DNA from: Seriola aureovittata
Lineage: Eukaryota; Chordata; Actinopteri; Carangiformes; Carangidae
Direction of reading: 5' to 3'
Length of the DNA: 64,000 bases
Assembly: GCF_021018895.1 (NCBI RefSeq)
Contig: NC_079379.1
Span: forward strand, 22,128,276-22,192,275
A program made the position numbers and the translations under genes. Position 1 is the first letter of the stretch. Each line of letters starts with the position of its first letter. Positions 9,990-23,197 of the stretch are shown here, piece after piece. The notes under the pieces are model-generated. The model saw nothing but the letters and a program-made list of their open reading frames with translations. It made no database searches and was not told the origin of the DNA.

Positions 9990-12540
9990 GAAGTTTTCCT
10001 CTAATTGGAAAGACCTTAAACCCATTGACTGCTTCCCATGGCGATCCACCTTCTGCCAAAGTCGATTCCGCCTGTTCACAATTAATTCCATTTTACTTCA
10101 AATTTCTCAAACTCATTTGTTGCTCTCCTGATTGAAATGCATCTGTAGAACACGGTTAAATTTAAACGCGGTGTACGATGCGTCACTTTGCAAAAGCTTG
10201 AACTCAATGTTATTGGCACCGTCAGAACAGAACAGATGATGAGCTGATCAACATAGTACAATGGAGAGTAACCGAAGTTGCCTCGTGTTCGATGATGCTT
10301 GTCTATATACGATAATTAAAGACATTAAGAATACCCAGTTTATGAAAACGTATCAGGGAGGGGATGATGTTTTTGAGGTTTCTCACTGTAGAATGAGTCT
10401 AAACTCTGTGCTGGGGGATGAATCTCTCTCTTTTACTGACTTGAACACATGTTTGCATTTTTTTTTTTTTTTTTTTTTGATATCACTTCTACCTCATTAA
10501 ATTCTAATTAAGAGTACTTCTCCAGATTTCTGTCCACCCCCTGCTCACGACTCGTGAAGAGGTCTTCAGATTACAGACACACAGAGATATAAACCCTACA
10601 CCGTAAATGCTTATATATTATAGCAAATTGAACCCCACAGTATATTAAGGCCTTCACCTGTACCTTTAGCCTCAGGAAAGATTTCACAAATAGACACTTC
10701 ACACCTCAGCCTGCTCAAAATGTCACCCTCTGACAACTTTAAGAAGCTTTCAGTATCTTTTTTCTGAACCGAGCCGACACCTGCCGTCTTGATTAAAGAA
10801 CTAAATCGGCCTCTCATATTCTAAAAATATGCCGAATGAATGTAACCGCTTCGCAAGATCTATAATTAATGTGGTCACATCCAGCGCAGGAAGAGGAAAT
10901 CTGATGTTCCCCTCGCCTCTCCTCCTCCCTCCCTCCCCCCAACTCCCTCCTCACCAGCGCCATCCTCAGCAACCCAATAATCCCTGAGAGAACAAAGCGA
11001 GCTGTGAAAGCATAAATATAACCGTAGTATCAAAACTTTCAAATCTCTGCCATTACTGTTCTGACAGCTGCCTGCACTAATTAGCCATCAAAGGTCTCCC
11101 TCTTCCACCAGCAACTAACACGAGTTCAGTATCAGCGCTGTCACAGACCACCATGGCCTCTTCACTCTGGGCAAACTGTAGGTAAAAAGACAAAAAAAAA
11201 AATGTATTTTATTATTTGCAAAGCTTTATTTGACTTTGATTTCACTGCACATCCAAAAAAAAGCCTCTGGACGAGGATGAGGTATGACATGAACAAAGAG
11301 AGGATGATAAACTGAATTAAATTATTACAGGTTTATTGGGCTTTTGTGGAAACGATGATATGTGTACCCGCTTTCTTTGTCATGGATTGTTAGTCTGCAA
11401 ATGTGAATCACTGTCAGTCCGAGCAAGGGTAAAGCGTATTATTTGTTTGCTTTGACTTTATCAAAGTGTCTCCCCGCTGTGACAGGTAGACCATATCCCT
11501 TACATTTGTCACTGATGATAAATATGGCCCATTTAATTCCAGTTATCCCGCGGAAACTGAGGAAGGAAGACAAATGACGCCAGAGCTCTCTCTCTCCCTC
11601 TCTGAGCCTGAAATCATCTTGTTTGGTGGGGTACAGGTGGTGATTTACCTAACTCAATTTGCTCATTAGGATCCTCCGATGGTCTCGTCGCCATCCAACT
11701 CTGGGGCCACGGGGAACAAAAAAATGGGGCATTAAATCAGTGGCGAATCAGCTGCTTGGCTTCCTGAACCTACCGCATCGCCCTCCAAAGCCTCTCATCT
11801 TAAGAACTGTCACTTTCTATTAATACGGCCTGCAGACAAGCTGATCAATTATGTAAATAGTGAATAATAGATTAAATTCAGCATGAATTTCTCATAAGTA
11901 TGTCACACTAACAGAGAGGCTGTGTAACTCCTGTTGTCTGGTTTGCTGCTATCAACATGTAATAAAAGCATTTGGATTCTGTCATTTAATTTCTCCTGTG
12001 TGATGCAGTACAACCGTCAGAAGTCATGAGATGCAACTCAAGTGCTTTCTAAGTATCATACTGAATGATATTGCACGCCTTTTCTTTTTTTTTTTTAAGC
12101 TAATGCACTCTATACAGCTTGTTTGTTGCCGTCTGGCTGTGCAGCAGATCTCTCTTTTATAATGTCAGGCTGCAGACAACAGTCAGCGCAATTAATAGAT
12201 GGGTGAGTTAACGTCCCCCTTGGCGCTCTATTATTCTCATACATGTCTTCCCAGGCTTCATGCTTTTATACTTAGCACATTACAATGTGTTGACAAATCA
12301 ACTTTTGAGAGCTTAATGGCACACAACAAGATAATGTCACACAACAATAATGTCGAGCACACTGGAAAATAGCAGTTCCAGGAAGGGTTCTCGGCTACAC
12401 GGTGTAGCGGGCGGACTACGGTCCAGTAGTAGGAAAACTGGTCATGATCAAGATTATATGTGATCCATGCAGTAACCAACAATTAACATAAAACATATCC
12501 TGATTGCAGCACATTAAATGATACAATACAAAGTCAACAT
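9990..12540. other. Unique stretch with enhancer-like blocks
   Basis: No gene is recognised. From about 10840 to 12240 the sequence is complex and shows clustered motifs: TAATTAG at 11078-11084, a TCF/LEF-like ATCAAAGG just after it, a CAGCTG E-box shortly before, and an ATTA-rich block near 11840-11900. This resembles developmental conserved non-coding DNA, but conservation cannot be seen from one genome. A 21-base T run lies at 10458-10478. Confidence 0.3.
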
Positions 12541-12542
12541 AA

Positions 12543-12665
12543 AGATTAAAGCAGCTATAGTCAGAATCTTTTATAATAACAATGAATCAAATGGCCCAGA
12601 AGAGCTAGTGTCTTTAAGCTCATTGTTTTGGTTTTCCATCTCAATGTTGTGTTTACAGCTTGTGT
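12543..12665 (+). repeat. Interspersed repeat family D, copy 1
   Basis: The motif 'tgtctttaagc.cattgttttggtttt' and the upstream 'attaaagc.gc' are shared with 25574-25770 ('cgtctttaagcaaattgttttggtttt'). This is a short non-coding fish repeat, with two diverged copies in the window. Confidence 0.5.
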
Positions 12666-15600
12666 CTGCTGCCCTGTTGTTGCAGGTTTAAGAATAGAAA
12701 ACCTCCTGTTTTGGTTTCTACCATTCCTGTAAAAGAACTTGGCTCTTTATTGGCTAAAAGCAGCGCAACGGCTAGCCGCTAACTTTGTCTGCAGCTTGTT
12801 GCTGGGTAGGTAGTGAACAGTAATGTCCTTTTGTTTCTGAAGGCAGCGACCATATTTCCATCCCCAGCAGGCAACCATGGATGTCTGGTTTAGCTGTTGC
12901 TAGCTATAACATTCTTGCTCAGTAGAATAGAAAGATTTTTGTCCCTGCCAATCATTTTCACCCAAACACATGGGAAAAAATGCCCAAGTTAACCTCTATG
13001 TTAGCATTTTCTTTTTCAAATTATGTGGAAATTTGGTTGGTTTGGCCGTGCTAAATTTACACCTGGCTAATAGAAGAAAATCCCAGCAGAATATAGAGTT
13101 AATGCTGAGTCACTGTCTTTGATCAACAACCACACAACTGACCAACTACCATAGATACACAGTCTTACGGTTACTGTTATTGCACCTTTTAATATTGGAC
13201 ACATTCCTGCAGGTTAAGTTGTTTGTGTGTTTGGTACTGAACGACATGCACGCATCAGTGAGAAACAGCTTCTAATCTTCCCTTCAGATACCAAGGTGAA
13301 AAGGGACTGTAAACTGTAAAAGTGTTTTTGTTTTTTCCCATGGAATTACAAGGTTATCCACAGGTAGAACAAATATAAAACCTGTATATTTCTTCCCAGC
13401 TAGTAAAATGTTTTTGTTTATAGTCACAGTATCTAGAGAATTAAGAGCTTGAACATTAGTTCACCGACTGGCAGAGTGAAGTGAGAAAAATGTGTGTGGG
13501 GGGTTACTGACTGGTAAGAAAAAGGAAAGCCATTTTTTTTCTTATTAAAATCTAAAGTAAACAAAGCCCGAAACAACATCCACCAACAACATCCTTGGGA
13601 GAGCACGAATTACCATCAAACACGTGAATCCATTTTTATTCTCTTGTATCCAGCGGCCCTCCGGCGGCCCCTGTAAGGGTGCAGCACTGAACTGCTTTAC
13701 TGAGGGTGTAGACTCTGACAGCAGGATGGAGCTTTTGAGAAAATAAAAGCCATCACATCCCGATGTAAGATGACACCGTCTCATTTGCTTCGGAGGTGAG
13801 AAATACTCAGGGCCATGGTGCTGAATGACCTTGGCAGTTGTGTCCCTGGGGAGAAGTGAATTAATAGCTGACCTTTGGATTATATCCCCTGCTTCTTTCT
13901 CTTTGGTTTTTTTTTTTTCTTTTTTTTTTCTCAGGCAAGTGTTTACTTTTACATATAGTGGTCTAATCTAAATGGAAATGTTTGAAAAGTTTACACATTC
14001 AAATGAGCTTTAAAGACGATCCAGTTTCTGTGTTTGGATTCATACTGGAACTGGCAGGAAGCTGTTGAAAGAAATGTAGATTTTCTGTTTTCTACTGCCA
14101 TTCACATTTTTTATAGTTATACGTTTCATTGCCAACAACATAATATATTAAATAAATTAATCAAATAATAAAACATGATTTGTAATTGAAACTACCTTCA
14201 AAAAAGAAAAAGAAAAAAAGTAATCTGAGTGTGAATAGATGCAGTATAAATGTTAATAGCCCTGATGGAAATGAATGGAGGAAATAGAAGAAGGGTTTTC
14301 AGTGGTGGAGAAGTCAGAAAAGCTTAAAGGGCCACACTGTATGATTTTTCTGTAGGGTTTGTATTTAATGGGATGAAATGTAAATATGGTCTGAAATATC
14401 TTTAATAGAAAATAAAGATGCTGTTAATTAAATAGGAGATGGTCCACATGAAAATAAAATAGTTTTTTAGTGTCTTGTCTTAAGTGAAAGTGGGTTATAA
14501 AACGGAAACAAAGAGCAAAGGAGCTGTTCTATTGTTAAGTGTTGGGATTTTTTATTATAACAATGGAAGAGACTGTTAAAAAAAGAAGAACAATTTTTGA
14601 GCACTTTTGAGACCCTAATTACAGCTCATCTCTTGTCAAGTCGTTCAAGCTGCGAGGTTGAAATATTGGATCAAGAGGTAAAAAAAAATATCACTAATTA
14701 ATAAGTTGTATCCTGATCTGCCCAATAAATCTGATGAAGATGATGGAACCTGAACCTCCACGGTTTTACAGTCAATTTCTTTAACATTAAAAACAATCTG
14801 TATCATAAAAAGTCATGTTTCTTTGGGCGCTAGCAGGTAAAGATACAGACAACAATCACTTGGATCCCTGTTGGTGCTGGAGATCTTAAATTATAAGTGT
14901 ATTTTTGTGTATGTTTCTAAATTAATTTAAGGATGTTTGTCATTGATGCAAATGTAAAGAGTGAATTACACAGATTGTAACAGTGTGTATGTGTTTGTTT
15001 TTGACTCTGAAAAGAAATGGTGTGACGTATGAGGCGAGCTGTGCTAACAAATTCAAATGCTGTTTGTTTCATATCCAAATAATGTATTCATATTTGTTTA
15101 TTAGCTATGTGCCGTTAACAGTTAAAAGCTACAAAGCCTTTGCAATTCGTCTTGTTTCTCCTTTGCTGTTGGGAGTGTGGCTCCGGACGGCCAACCCACG
15201 GACCATAATGCCTCTGTCACTCACAATGCTGATTCAATTTACTCTCATTTCCCGGTGTCTGGATATCAAGGGCATTAAGAGGATCAGATCAGTCCAGTGC
15301 CAAGTGTCTCAGAGCGTTAAAGAAGAAGCACAGTTAACCAGCACAATATCAACTGTGGAGCAGAGGACAGACAGAAACTGTCACTGTTAAAACGACATGA
15401 CACTGCAGTACATGGAGAGGAGTGACATTTACGTATGTGTAGTATCAAGTCACGGGTGATAAAAATGTTCCCCTGAAACTGGTTTTTCGGGCAGGAATAT
15501 CAGGACGACTTGGCCTCGCAAGTCTTCATCGTATCTTCATCACACCGTGTCCAGCAGTCGACTACAAATATTTAACCATGCCATTTGCTCTTACTGTCAA

Positions 15601-17519
15601 TATTTTATTGATGTGTGGGTGTCTTTAAAGGTGTGCTGGGGGTTGATCTTAAAACGGGGCAGTGGGGGTGACACTGGGGTGAAACTGAGTTCACTATCGG
15701 GGTCAAATGGGAGTTTTTTTTCCACAAAAATGCATCAATTATTCAGCTGCTTCTACACAAAGACATACAGACATACCTTATTTCTAGGGTTGTTATTTAA
15801 ATTTTTCCCATAGCTGGTGGTAATTCAACTTCTTTGTTTTCCACTTCACCTTTTTACCCTTCTGGTATTTTTCTTAACAAAAATTCACTCCCACTTAGCC
15901 AAAGATTCTTCATAGAAAATAGTTTGCCCTTTAACAGAAAACTAGTCTAGTAGCGAATAAGGGTTTTACTCAATATACTTCCACTCCTCTCCACTTTTCA
16001 TAGACCACGGGAAACATTAGCATAACATTTCTGTAGCTGGTGTGGAGCTCTGATGAGTCGGAGGTCTGCTCAGTGAAGAATATGTCAAGTGAAGTGTGAA
16101 ATAAAGCAGTAGAAGAGACCTTGTTGTCTCGGTGACGGTGAGAAGGCGGCTGGAGATCACAGAGAGCGAAGGGCACGGGGATCCTGTGACTGTAATAACA
16201 GGTACCAGAAATATAAAGTGAGCAAAATCTGTGGGCTTGAATTTTCTCTGTTTAAAACAATAAAACTCTCACTCACTTTTATAAAACACATTTTCTCAGA
16301 AGATAGAAATAGATAGACAGAAAAACACCAGGAATGTTGCTGTGAATTCTGGGAACAACAGCAAACAACAACAGGGAGGATTAAATTTAACAGGTGATCA
16401 CATCTTCACCATATGAAGTCTTTGTAATGAATGTAATTAATCACTTTGTACATTTTTGCATAAACATTAGCGGGGATAATGCCAGACAAATAGTGGCAAG
16501 GATATTTTTTATCCAACTATGAAATGAGTCACGAGGAAAATGCTGAAGTCTTACTGTAGTGTAGTATCGTCTGCATGAATCACACTTGAAGATCATATCC
16601 TAGCAAGTCATTAATCATACCAGCATCTCCACTACAGCAATATGGAGTCCTGAAAGTAACAAAATGTAGTTTATCATATAAGTCGCAAAATAAATACATC
16701 CTCAAGACCTTTCTCGTCTTCCTGGTAAGGAGATTTGCCTTAGCTGCTGGATCTGCATTTATTTATTTTTTTGTCTGTGTCTTGTAAAACTCTCTGTTTG
16801 AGAACATCTTAAAAAAAATAAAAAATCAATTACAAATTTAACAAAATACAAAAAGTGCATTAAAATATTAATATTTATCAAGTGTAAAACACATTTGTCA
16901 GTACTAAATGTCCCATTTTTTGGCATTACATTGATGATTTTGTAGTTCGGAACATGATTTCACCTAGGACTATATGTTCACATTTTATTTTTTCCCAAAG
17001 TTATTTGAAACATTAAAGTATATTCTGTAGTTTAATTTGATACATTATTTATGTAGCTTATATAAAACCACTTTTGTAAATTTAATTTGATTTAGACGCA
17101 AAAATGGGCATATCTCGTCTTTGGCCCATACTATATGTAAATCTGGGCAGCAAGATGAGGCTGGTGCTTAACTAGTGTTGTCAGATTAGCTAGTTAGCCA
17201 CATGGTTCTTTGAACTGCTCCACTGAACACATAAAATAAAAACACAGTGAAAGATAACAGAGTATAATACATAGAATTTAACCCTATCTTTCTATCCCCT
17301 ATCTTATTACACTCAATTTCATTATTTAACTAGCAGTGTTATTTATTCATGTACTAATTTATATTTTAAACTTGTCTGATAAGCTTTGACTATATTTAGT
17401 AATTTCTGTGCTCCATATTCTTCAAATCATTCAAGAAATAAACCAATGAGAAGGTAAGTGCAGAGTTAAGTTCCATAGGTATAAGCAGGTATAACTGAGC
17501 AGTACAGAAAAAAAAAAAA
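12666..17519. other. Unique non-coding stretch, no gene seen
   Basis: No coding exon or strong repeat is recognised. Open frames at 14983-15390 and 15547-15813 lack family motifs and splice logic. T-rich tracts occur near 13906-13930. A repressor-type motif at 13808-13825 is listed separately. Confidence 0.4.
13808..13825 (-). promoter_or_regulatory. Partial RE1/REST-like motif
   Basis: On the minus strand the sequence reads TTCAGCACCATGGCCCTG. The left half matches the RE1 consensus (TTCAGCACC) exactly, but the right half lacks the AG of the GGACAG half. A REST half-site is possible; a chance match is also plausible. Confidence 0.2.
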
Positions 17520-18060
17520 AATACAATTAGCACTTCTGATGACTCATGAGTCACTATATGATTAGACCACATACATACACCGTAAATGAAAATTATGATC
17601 CCGTCATTAGTTCTTTGACTCGAGTGGAAGGGGTAGAGATTTTCCAACAATGCATAAGTGCGAGGGGCCTCTCGAAAAGGCAGAACTCTGTAATTAGAGA
17701 GTCACTGGTATCAATCACCCTGCAGAGGCAGGCTAATTTTTTCATCATCAATTACCTTGAACATTTTGGACGCTGATCAGACGAGACCCGTCTTAAACCC
17801 ACTGCCGAGCTGTCATTTACACTAATGGAATTTTAAATCTTCTCTCACAGTGGAGTTCTACTTAAGTGCAAGTCCCAATTATGGGGAGGGTAATTTAGCT
17901 AATCTCCTTGAAAAGCGACGATAGGCTGCAATCAATATCAAAATATGTGCCCTGCTTAGGAGCGAACAATTTCCTTCCATTCTGACACACAGGGTTGCCA
18001 CTTTAGAGCTCGATGCAGACCACAAAGGGATGGCTTACCTCTACCTGGGAACAGATCAAA
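17520..18060. promoter_or_regulatory. Enhancer-like unique block
   Basis: Complex, repeat-free sequence with dense transcription-factor-like words: the AP-1 palindrome at 17540-17553, TAATTAG-like cores near 17690 and 17740, a RUNX-like ACCACA near 18021, and several ATTA/TAAT cores. The texture fits a conserved non-coding element. No alignment was possible. Confidence 0.3.
17540..17553. promoter_or_regulatory. Palindromic double AP-1 site
   Basis: TGACTCATGAGTCA is a perfect 14-bp palindrome made of the two overlapping TRE sites TGACTCA and TGAGTCA. Either half is a consensus AP-1 (Fos/Jun) or Maf-type site. Confidence 0.5.
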
Positions 18061-18653
18061 TCAAATATGGGTTGTGTTACAGTTTCTTTGTGGTTGTTCT
18101 GCCTTTGGTAAAGTAAATAATATGAACACAGCTTCTTATCCAATCACCAAATGTCACGGTTAAGGAGAAACGTGCTCCACACTGGGCATCACGATACTGG
18201 TTGCTGGGCTATACAATTCTCAACAACAACTGCCCAGATTGTCAGAATATTCGGCGGGAAATTTTATGGTCTTCAGGGGATGATTTCTATAATTTCGGTG
18301 ACCCTGTGGCTTTTCCTCTGCTGCTGTCATCAAAATTCTCCTTTCTCTAAAACACTTGGCACTGTACCTCAAAAAAACAATGGCTGGATTTCTCCACAAA
18401 ATGAATTCTAATGTTCCTGTGTCCCCAAACCCAACCCTGTAAACTTTCCCTGGTGCTACCATCAGGCCAAAAAATTTTAAATTTCTACAATCTAAAATTC
18501 AGGCTATGAAATCGTGGATGCAAAAACAGTTGCTGGCCACAGAATATTCGTGTTATCCTCAATTCAAAATGTTATAGTCTCAAATTTCAAACAACTAAAT
18601 CTATATCTGTGACTTTTGAGCTGTGTATTCTGCCTGATTGCGGTTGACACAGG
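18061..18653. other. Unique non-coding stretch, no gene seen
   Basis: Overlapping open frames on both strands at 18151-18462 have no family motif. No repeat is recognised before the MITE that starts at 18654. Confidence 0.4.
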
Positions 18654-19065
18654 TTAAAGGAGCTAAGTTTTGCTATTGCTATATAGGTAGCGTTAACATT
18701 AGCGTTAGCAACAGCTTTACTTATCAGTCTAGAAGAAACGTTGTGAAGTTCATCATCAAACTTCATTCCTTTACTCACCAAGAGCTGTCTCCAGTGATGC
18801 AAAGCAACCCTCTAGTTTTGCTTCTATCCCTTTCATGTCTTTTTTTTCTACTGAAGTTAGCATGCTAACCAGCTAGCTCCAGCCTGACTCACTGTAGCCT
18901 CCAATCTACCCTGAAGTGATGTGGTGCTCAGAAGGTGTATTATTACATCTTGTCTTGTAAACGCAATGACGGCCGATGCTCTTGTCAAGAGACAGTCACC
19001 ACCACCCGCTCCCGAAAAGAAACCAGCGTTCTATGGCAGAGAAAACTTACAAATAGCCTCTTTAA
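18654..19065 (+). mobile_element. TTAA-bounded MITE family A, copy 2 (full length)
   Basis: The copy runs from TTAA followed by 'aggagctaagttttgct' to 'cttacaaatagcctct' followed by TTAA. The ends are imperfect terminal inverted repeats of about 20 bases. TTAA at both ends suggests piggyBac-type mobilisation, although the TTAA could be part of the inverted repeat. A 14-bp palindrome GTTAGCATGCTAAC lies at 18856-18869. It has no coding capacity. Four other copies lie in the window. Confidence 0.7.
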
Positions 19066-20037
19066 GAATAATAAAATCATCAGCAGCTACTTCCCTCTGT
19101 CATCTACCTTCCTTGTAACATGTCATGAACACTGCACTCCCTTAAGGGCTCCTAGTAAGACTTCAGATTCTCAGTCTTGTTGAATTACATTTATATCAGT
19201 GATATTAATGATTTACAACTTTTAGCATTGAAATTTTATAAGCTACTCAGTTTAGTAGCTATTAAATTCCCTATTCCTCAAAATGACAAGCTTCTGTAGA
19301 GCTTCTCTCTATGAATAGAAGTCATATCATCTATCATCTCTATTTCTGTTCACCTCTTAAATTTAGCATCAGATTCTTTGGATATGAATGTTTTTTTGTT
19401 GGATTTTGACACTTGTAATCAATAACTTCAGGTCATTGACTTATGAATGTTCTCAGCTTTTAATAATGCTGAGCTTTAACGACTTATTCCAGACTCATTC
19501 TGCCAGTAGTGTGTTTGTCTGAGATGTCGTTTGCTTCCAGATGAGAATCATCAGCTGTTTTTACAAACTCTGAGTAACTAAGCAACTGGCTTCACTGTAG
19601 TTAAGGTCTTATTCAGGTTAATTTGTTTGTGTGAACTTCTAATATCCTGTTTCATAGTGTCTCTATTGCCACAAATAAATAAATGAATATAATATTCCCC
19701 TCTTACTTTCCAAGTGAATGATACCATTATAGAGTGGAACTCACCAATGCGGTTTTTTTGGTATGGCAGTGTAGCCTCAGTGTGCAGTTGTTTGGATGTT
19801 AAAAAAAATGTATATTTATGTTGATAAAATAATCTCACCACAAGGTCCATAGGGTAGCTGTTCTGGAGCTTTCTGTCACATCACATGAACTTGGATAAAC
19901 TGCTGTTTTCAGTATCAAGAATAAACCTCGAAGCTCAACTTGTAAGACGTCGATGAGAAGTCTTAAAAACAGTAAGTGCAATATTCACTCTCCTTTAGCT
20001 CTGTTTTAGCCTCCACCAACTCCTGAGCGAAACATTG
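19066..20037. other. Unique non-coding stretch, no gene seen
   Basis: AT-rich complex sequence. The minus-strand open frame at 19578-19850 has no recognised motif. Confidence 0.4.
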
Positions 20038-20520
20038 AGACTGTCCTCATGTATGAAAACAAGCCCGTAGGTCGTTTGTACAGCAGGTAATTATGACCCA
20101 TAGGTACGTTTTGTTGTAAGGCGACATCTAGTGGCCGTAGTAATTATGACAGGAGCAAAGGGAAAGGTCCGGTGACGTAGTATAAAGCGTATAAGTCTGC
20201 GGTGGAGGTTGTGGTGGATGGACGGGTCAACAAAACACAGGAATATACCACAAGAGAGCGGTGTTGGAAGACGATAGAAGTTTATGTTGCTTCTATTATC
20301 CATGACAAAGCTAACTACATTGTTATTATTGTAACCATAACAACAAACATTGGCTAATATCAAGGAAGTACTCATTTTAACCCAAGCCACAATCTTTTCG
20401 TAAAACCTTACCAAACCATGACTGTTTATTATAGTAACCATGGCAATGAATGTACAGTACGCAGCTGTTGGAACAGCCCCTGTGTTTATTATTGTAACCA
20501 TGACAACCAAGGTCTGGTAC
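20038..20520 (+). repeat. Interspersed repeat family B, copy 1
   Basis: Shares a long ordered set of motifs with 43310-43714: 'gaaaacaagccc.taggtcgtttgt', 'ggcgacatctagtgg', 'tatgacaggagcaaagg', 'aacccaa.ccacaatctttt' and 'ttattgtaaccatgacaac'. A shorter related copy is at 27748-27900. The copy contains several near-identical internal words reading 'ttattattgtaaccatgaca' (about 20325, 20430 and 20485), so it is internally repetitive. The 178-residue minus-strand open frame over it is a by-product, not a gene. The class is unknown. Confidence 0.7.
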
Positions 20521-23092
20521 TGCGGCACTATTTCAGGAGACACACCGATGAGTTTGTTGAAAAGTTGAAAAGCCATGATTTTCCCTAGCTCTCTCCTGAT
20601 TTTCTCCTCCCTGGAGAACTCACCCATTCAGCACAACCTAATAGGATAGCTTCTCCAATCGTGTCTCACCCTCACCTGTCCTGACAGTTGGCATAGACAT
20701 CATCATCTCACAGGTTTTGGCTGCCAAATATGATTTTACAAAGACCAATGAAAGTTCAAACCGAACTACAAAGTCATACACACTTTATTAAGTTACGTAT
20801 TATGTCTTTAAATGTTTTCTTATCATTTAAATAACCAAGATTACTTTTGAAACATGAAATAAGGGTTGCAGAAATAGCTCAAAGAGTGGTATTTTAAATG
20901 GGGCAGTATATAGCAGATACCTGCACTAGGCGGTGTTGCGAAAAAGGAGTCTGCCCCGGGGTTCCCGCTGGGATAATCCAGCCTTGATGAGAACAAGAAT
21001 TTTATTGTAATATCTTCCTTATCTGTGCTGACTCCATTTGGATGTATGCAAGACACATTTTCTCCGTTATGCATACGAGGTTCCGTTCACAAAGTCAACA
21101 TGAATGTGTTTAAAGTCGTTAATTAAAAACACACACGTGAGCATACGCACCAACACTAGATAATGCATGTCCTCAGAAAATCATCTTTAACCGTTTACCC
21201 TTCATGGAGCAGATTTCACCTGATTCTTATTGTTTTTTTTCTAAGCTATGGACTTATTTAAGTATTAAAGTATTGATTTGACTGTTGCAGATCATTCAAA
21301 ATTACATAGTTACAGTTACACACCTATCAAAGGTGTCCCCATTAGTAAAGGTTGCCATCGTCATTATTAATTAGCTTTGAAGCTGTGAAATTAATCATGA
21401 AGAAGCCACAAATTAATACCTCAGTCTCACCAAAGACTTTTTCACATTCCTGTCTTATTCTGCGTTGTAACGCATCATATCCACAGCCCTTATGCTGTTA
21501 ACAGTGAGTGTTGCTGCCTGTCTTCCACTGAAATACACACACACAGCACGGGAGATCAAACCCACAATGTTCCCCCATAAATGCTTGTCTTTGCATCTCT
21601 GCAATGTGGATTATTGAATCGCTGGACCTATCTCTGCAGCACTCCTCCTTTACAGCTCAAATGCATGTGTGTCATTGAATAGCACCTTGGGCTATAAATT
21701 AAATGGTGCTGAAATCATACTCACATCTAAAGGAGGTATATCTCATGCTGGGACAAGCAGAGCACAGAGAAAAACATCTCATCAGTATTAGCAGAGCAGC
21801 GATCAATGCTGGGAAGTCTCACACAGCTGGATTTCCAGGGAGAATAGACACAGTGAAAACCTCACTCCAAATGTGCTGAGGTATTATTACACAATGTCTG
21901 CTATCATAATCTCCATTATTCTATTAATGGAGATTTTGGGTGGACTTCTGATTAAAATGTCAGTGCCATGAAGGCAAAACCTTGCCATGACCTGCCTGAA
22001 TTTGAATTAATGAGACATTTAGACTGTGGTTTTCTTTCCTCACTGCCCCAAGGGCTACGTGATTATCCTAAGCTGTGGAGTACATCTGTGTCTATTAATT
22101 TTCATCTGACACTAAGTAGGCAGGCACATATTCAGCAGACATGCTGGTCACACGTAGTGGAGCTTTCAACCCGCAGTCAGTTTGATAAAGCTGAGGAGCT
22201 CCTGAACTGATGGCCACTCTGACATTTCTGCACCCTGAGTACTCTAGCTTGTAGCTGACTTAATTAAGAAAATGTCTTGTCACCTTTTGAGGGTTGTATT
22301 GCCCGGCTGTCTTCCAACTTGTGCTCACAATGCTCTACTAAATTAATGATAAAAAGAGAAACTTCAAAGTTGCTCAATAATGTATATCACAGAAAAACCT
22401 CCTCACATACAACATTGAAGGAATTCAGTGTTGAGGTGAAACTGAGGCCATGTTCTGAATCCACAATAATTCCATTAGAAAGCCTATAGCGCACGTCTGT
22501 CTCCTCCCTGGCACTTACAAAAATCACAAATCACCTGAAACAGGCCCACCAAAAGAAATTTATCACAAAACGACATCGTAAATTTATTTCTTGCAAGGAG
22601 TGACATCATTAACTCTGCCATTTGTCTTCCTGCTGAGCTCCGCCTGCATAATAAACCCGGAAAACAGCCCTGAATCCAGGCTGTAATCAGTGCATAGTGC
22701 TACTTATAAGTCCTTAAGCTTCTATGTGGCTGTGTAGCTTAATGCAATTGTAAATGTTAGGGAAAGTTTTCCCCTCTAACATTAACTGAGTAAGATTCAC
22801 TAATATGATGGACGCAACATTACCAAAAGGAAGAAAGGGTTTAACTCAAAACATTTCCTCTGAATTTCTTCTATTAAAACTTGTAAAACATATGAAATCA
22901 TATATTGGCTCTTAAAAAGCACAATTTCCCAGAAACCCAAAGTATAAATTCAGTGAGGAATTCAAGCTGCTCTTTAAGCTGTTGATATTGATAGCGTTAA
23001 TTATTGATATTCATGTCCATCAGATGATGAGTCGATGAATCCTAATGATGATACAGTCTTGAGTGAAGTGTTTTGACAACTGTTGGATGGGT
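20521..23092. other. Unique stretch, partly enhancer-like
   Basis: No gene is recognised. Bases about 21300-22560 are complex with many TAATTA-type cores (for example near 21368) and no simple repeats, compatible with conserved non-coding DNA. Open frames at 21968-22489 show no family motif. Confidence 0.3.
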
Positions 23093-23197
23093 TGCTGCGT
23101 TTCATCTAACACCATCGTCAGATCAAACTTTCAGTTTGTTCAATACTTTGGTTTATGACCAAATAACTAACAAATAATTACCGACATTCCCATGATA
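23093..23197 (+). repeat. Interspersed repeat family C, partial copy
   Basis: The words 'catc.tcagatcaaactttcagtttgttcaatactttggtttatgacc' match 58046-58100 and, in part, 44126-44150. A 'gacattccca' word follows, as in the other copies. Confidence 0.55.

Noticed and set aside
14983..15390. 135-codon plus-strand open frame
   Set aside because: No domain, no splice or promoter context, and mixed composition; most likely a chance open frame in complex non-coding DNA.
20091..20627. 178-codon minus-strand open frame
   Set aside because: It lies over repeat family B; a parallel frame occurs over the second copy at 43362-43670, and the peptide repeats track the DNA repeat. No protein family is recognised.
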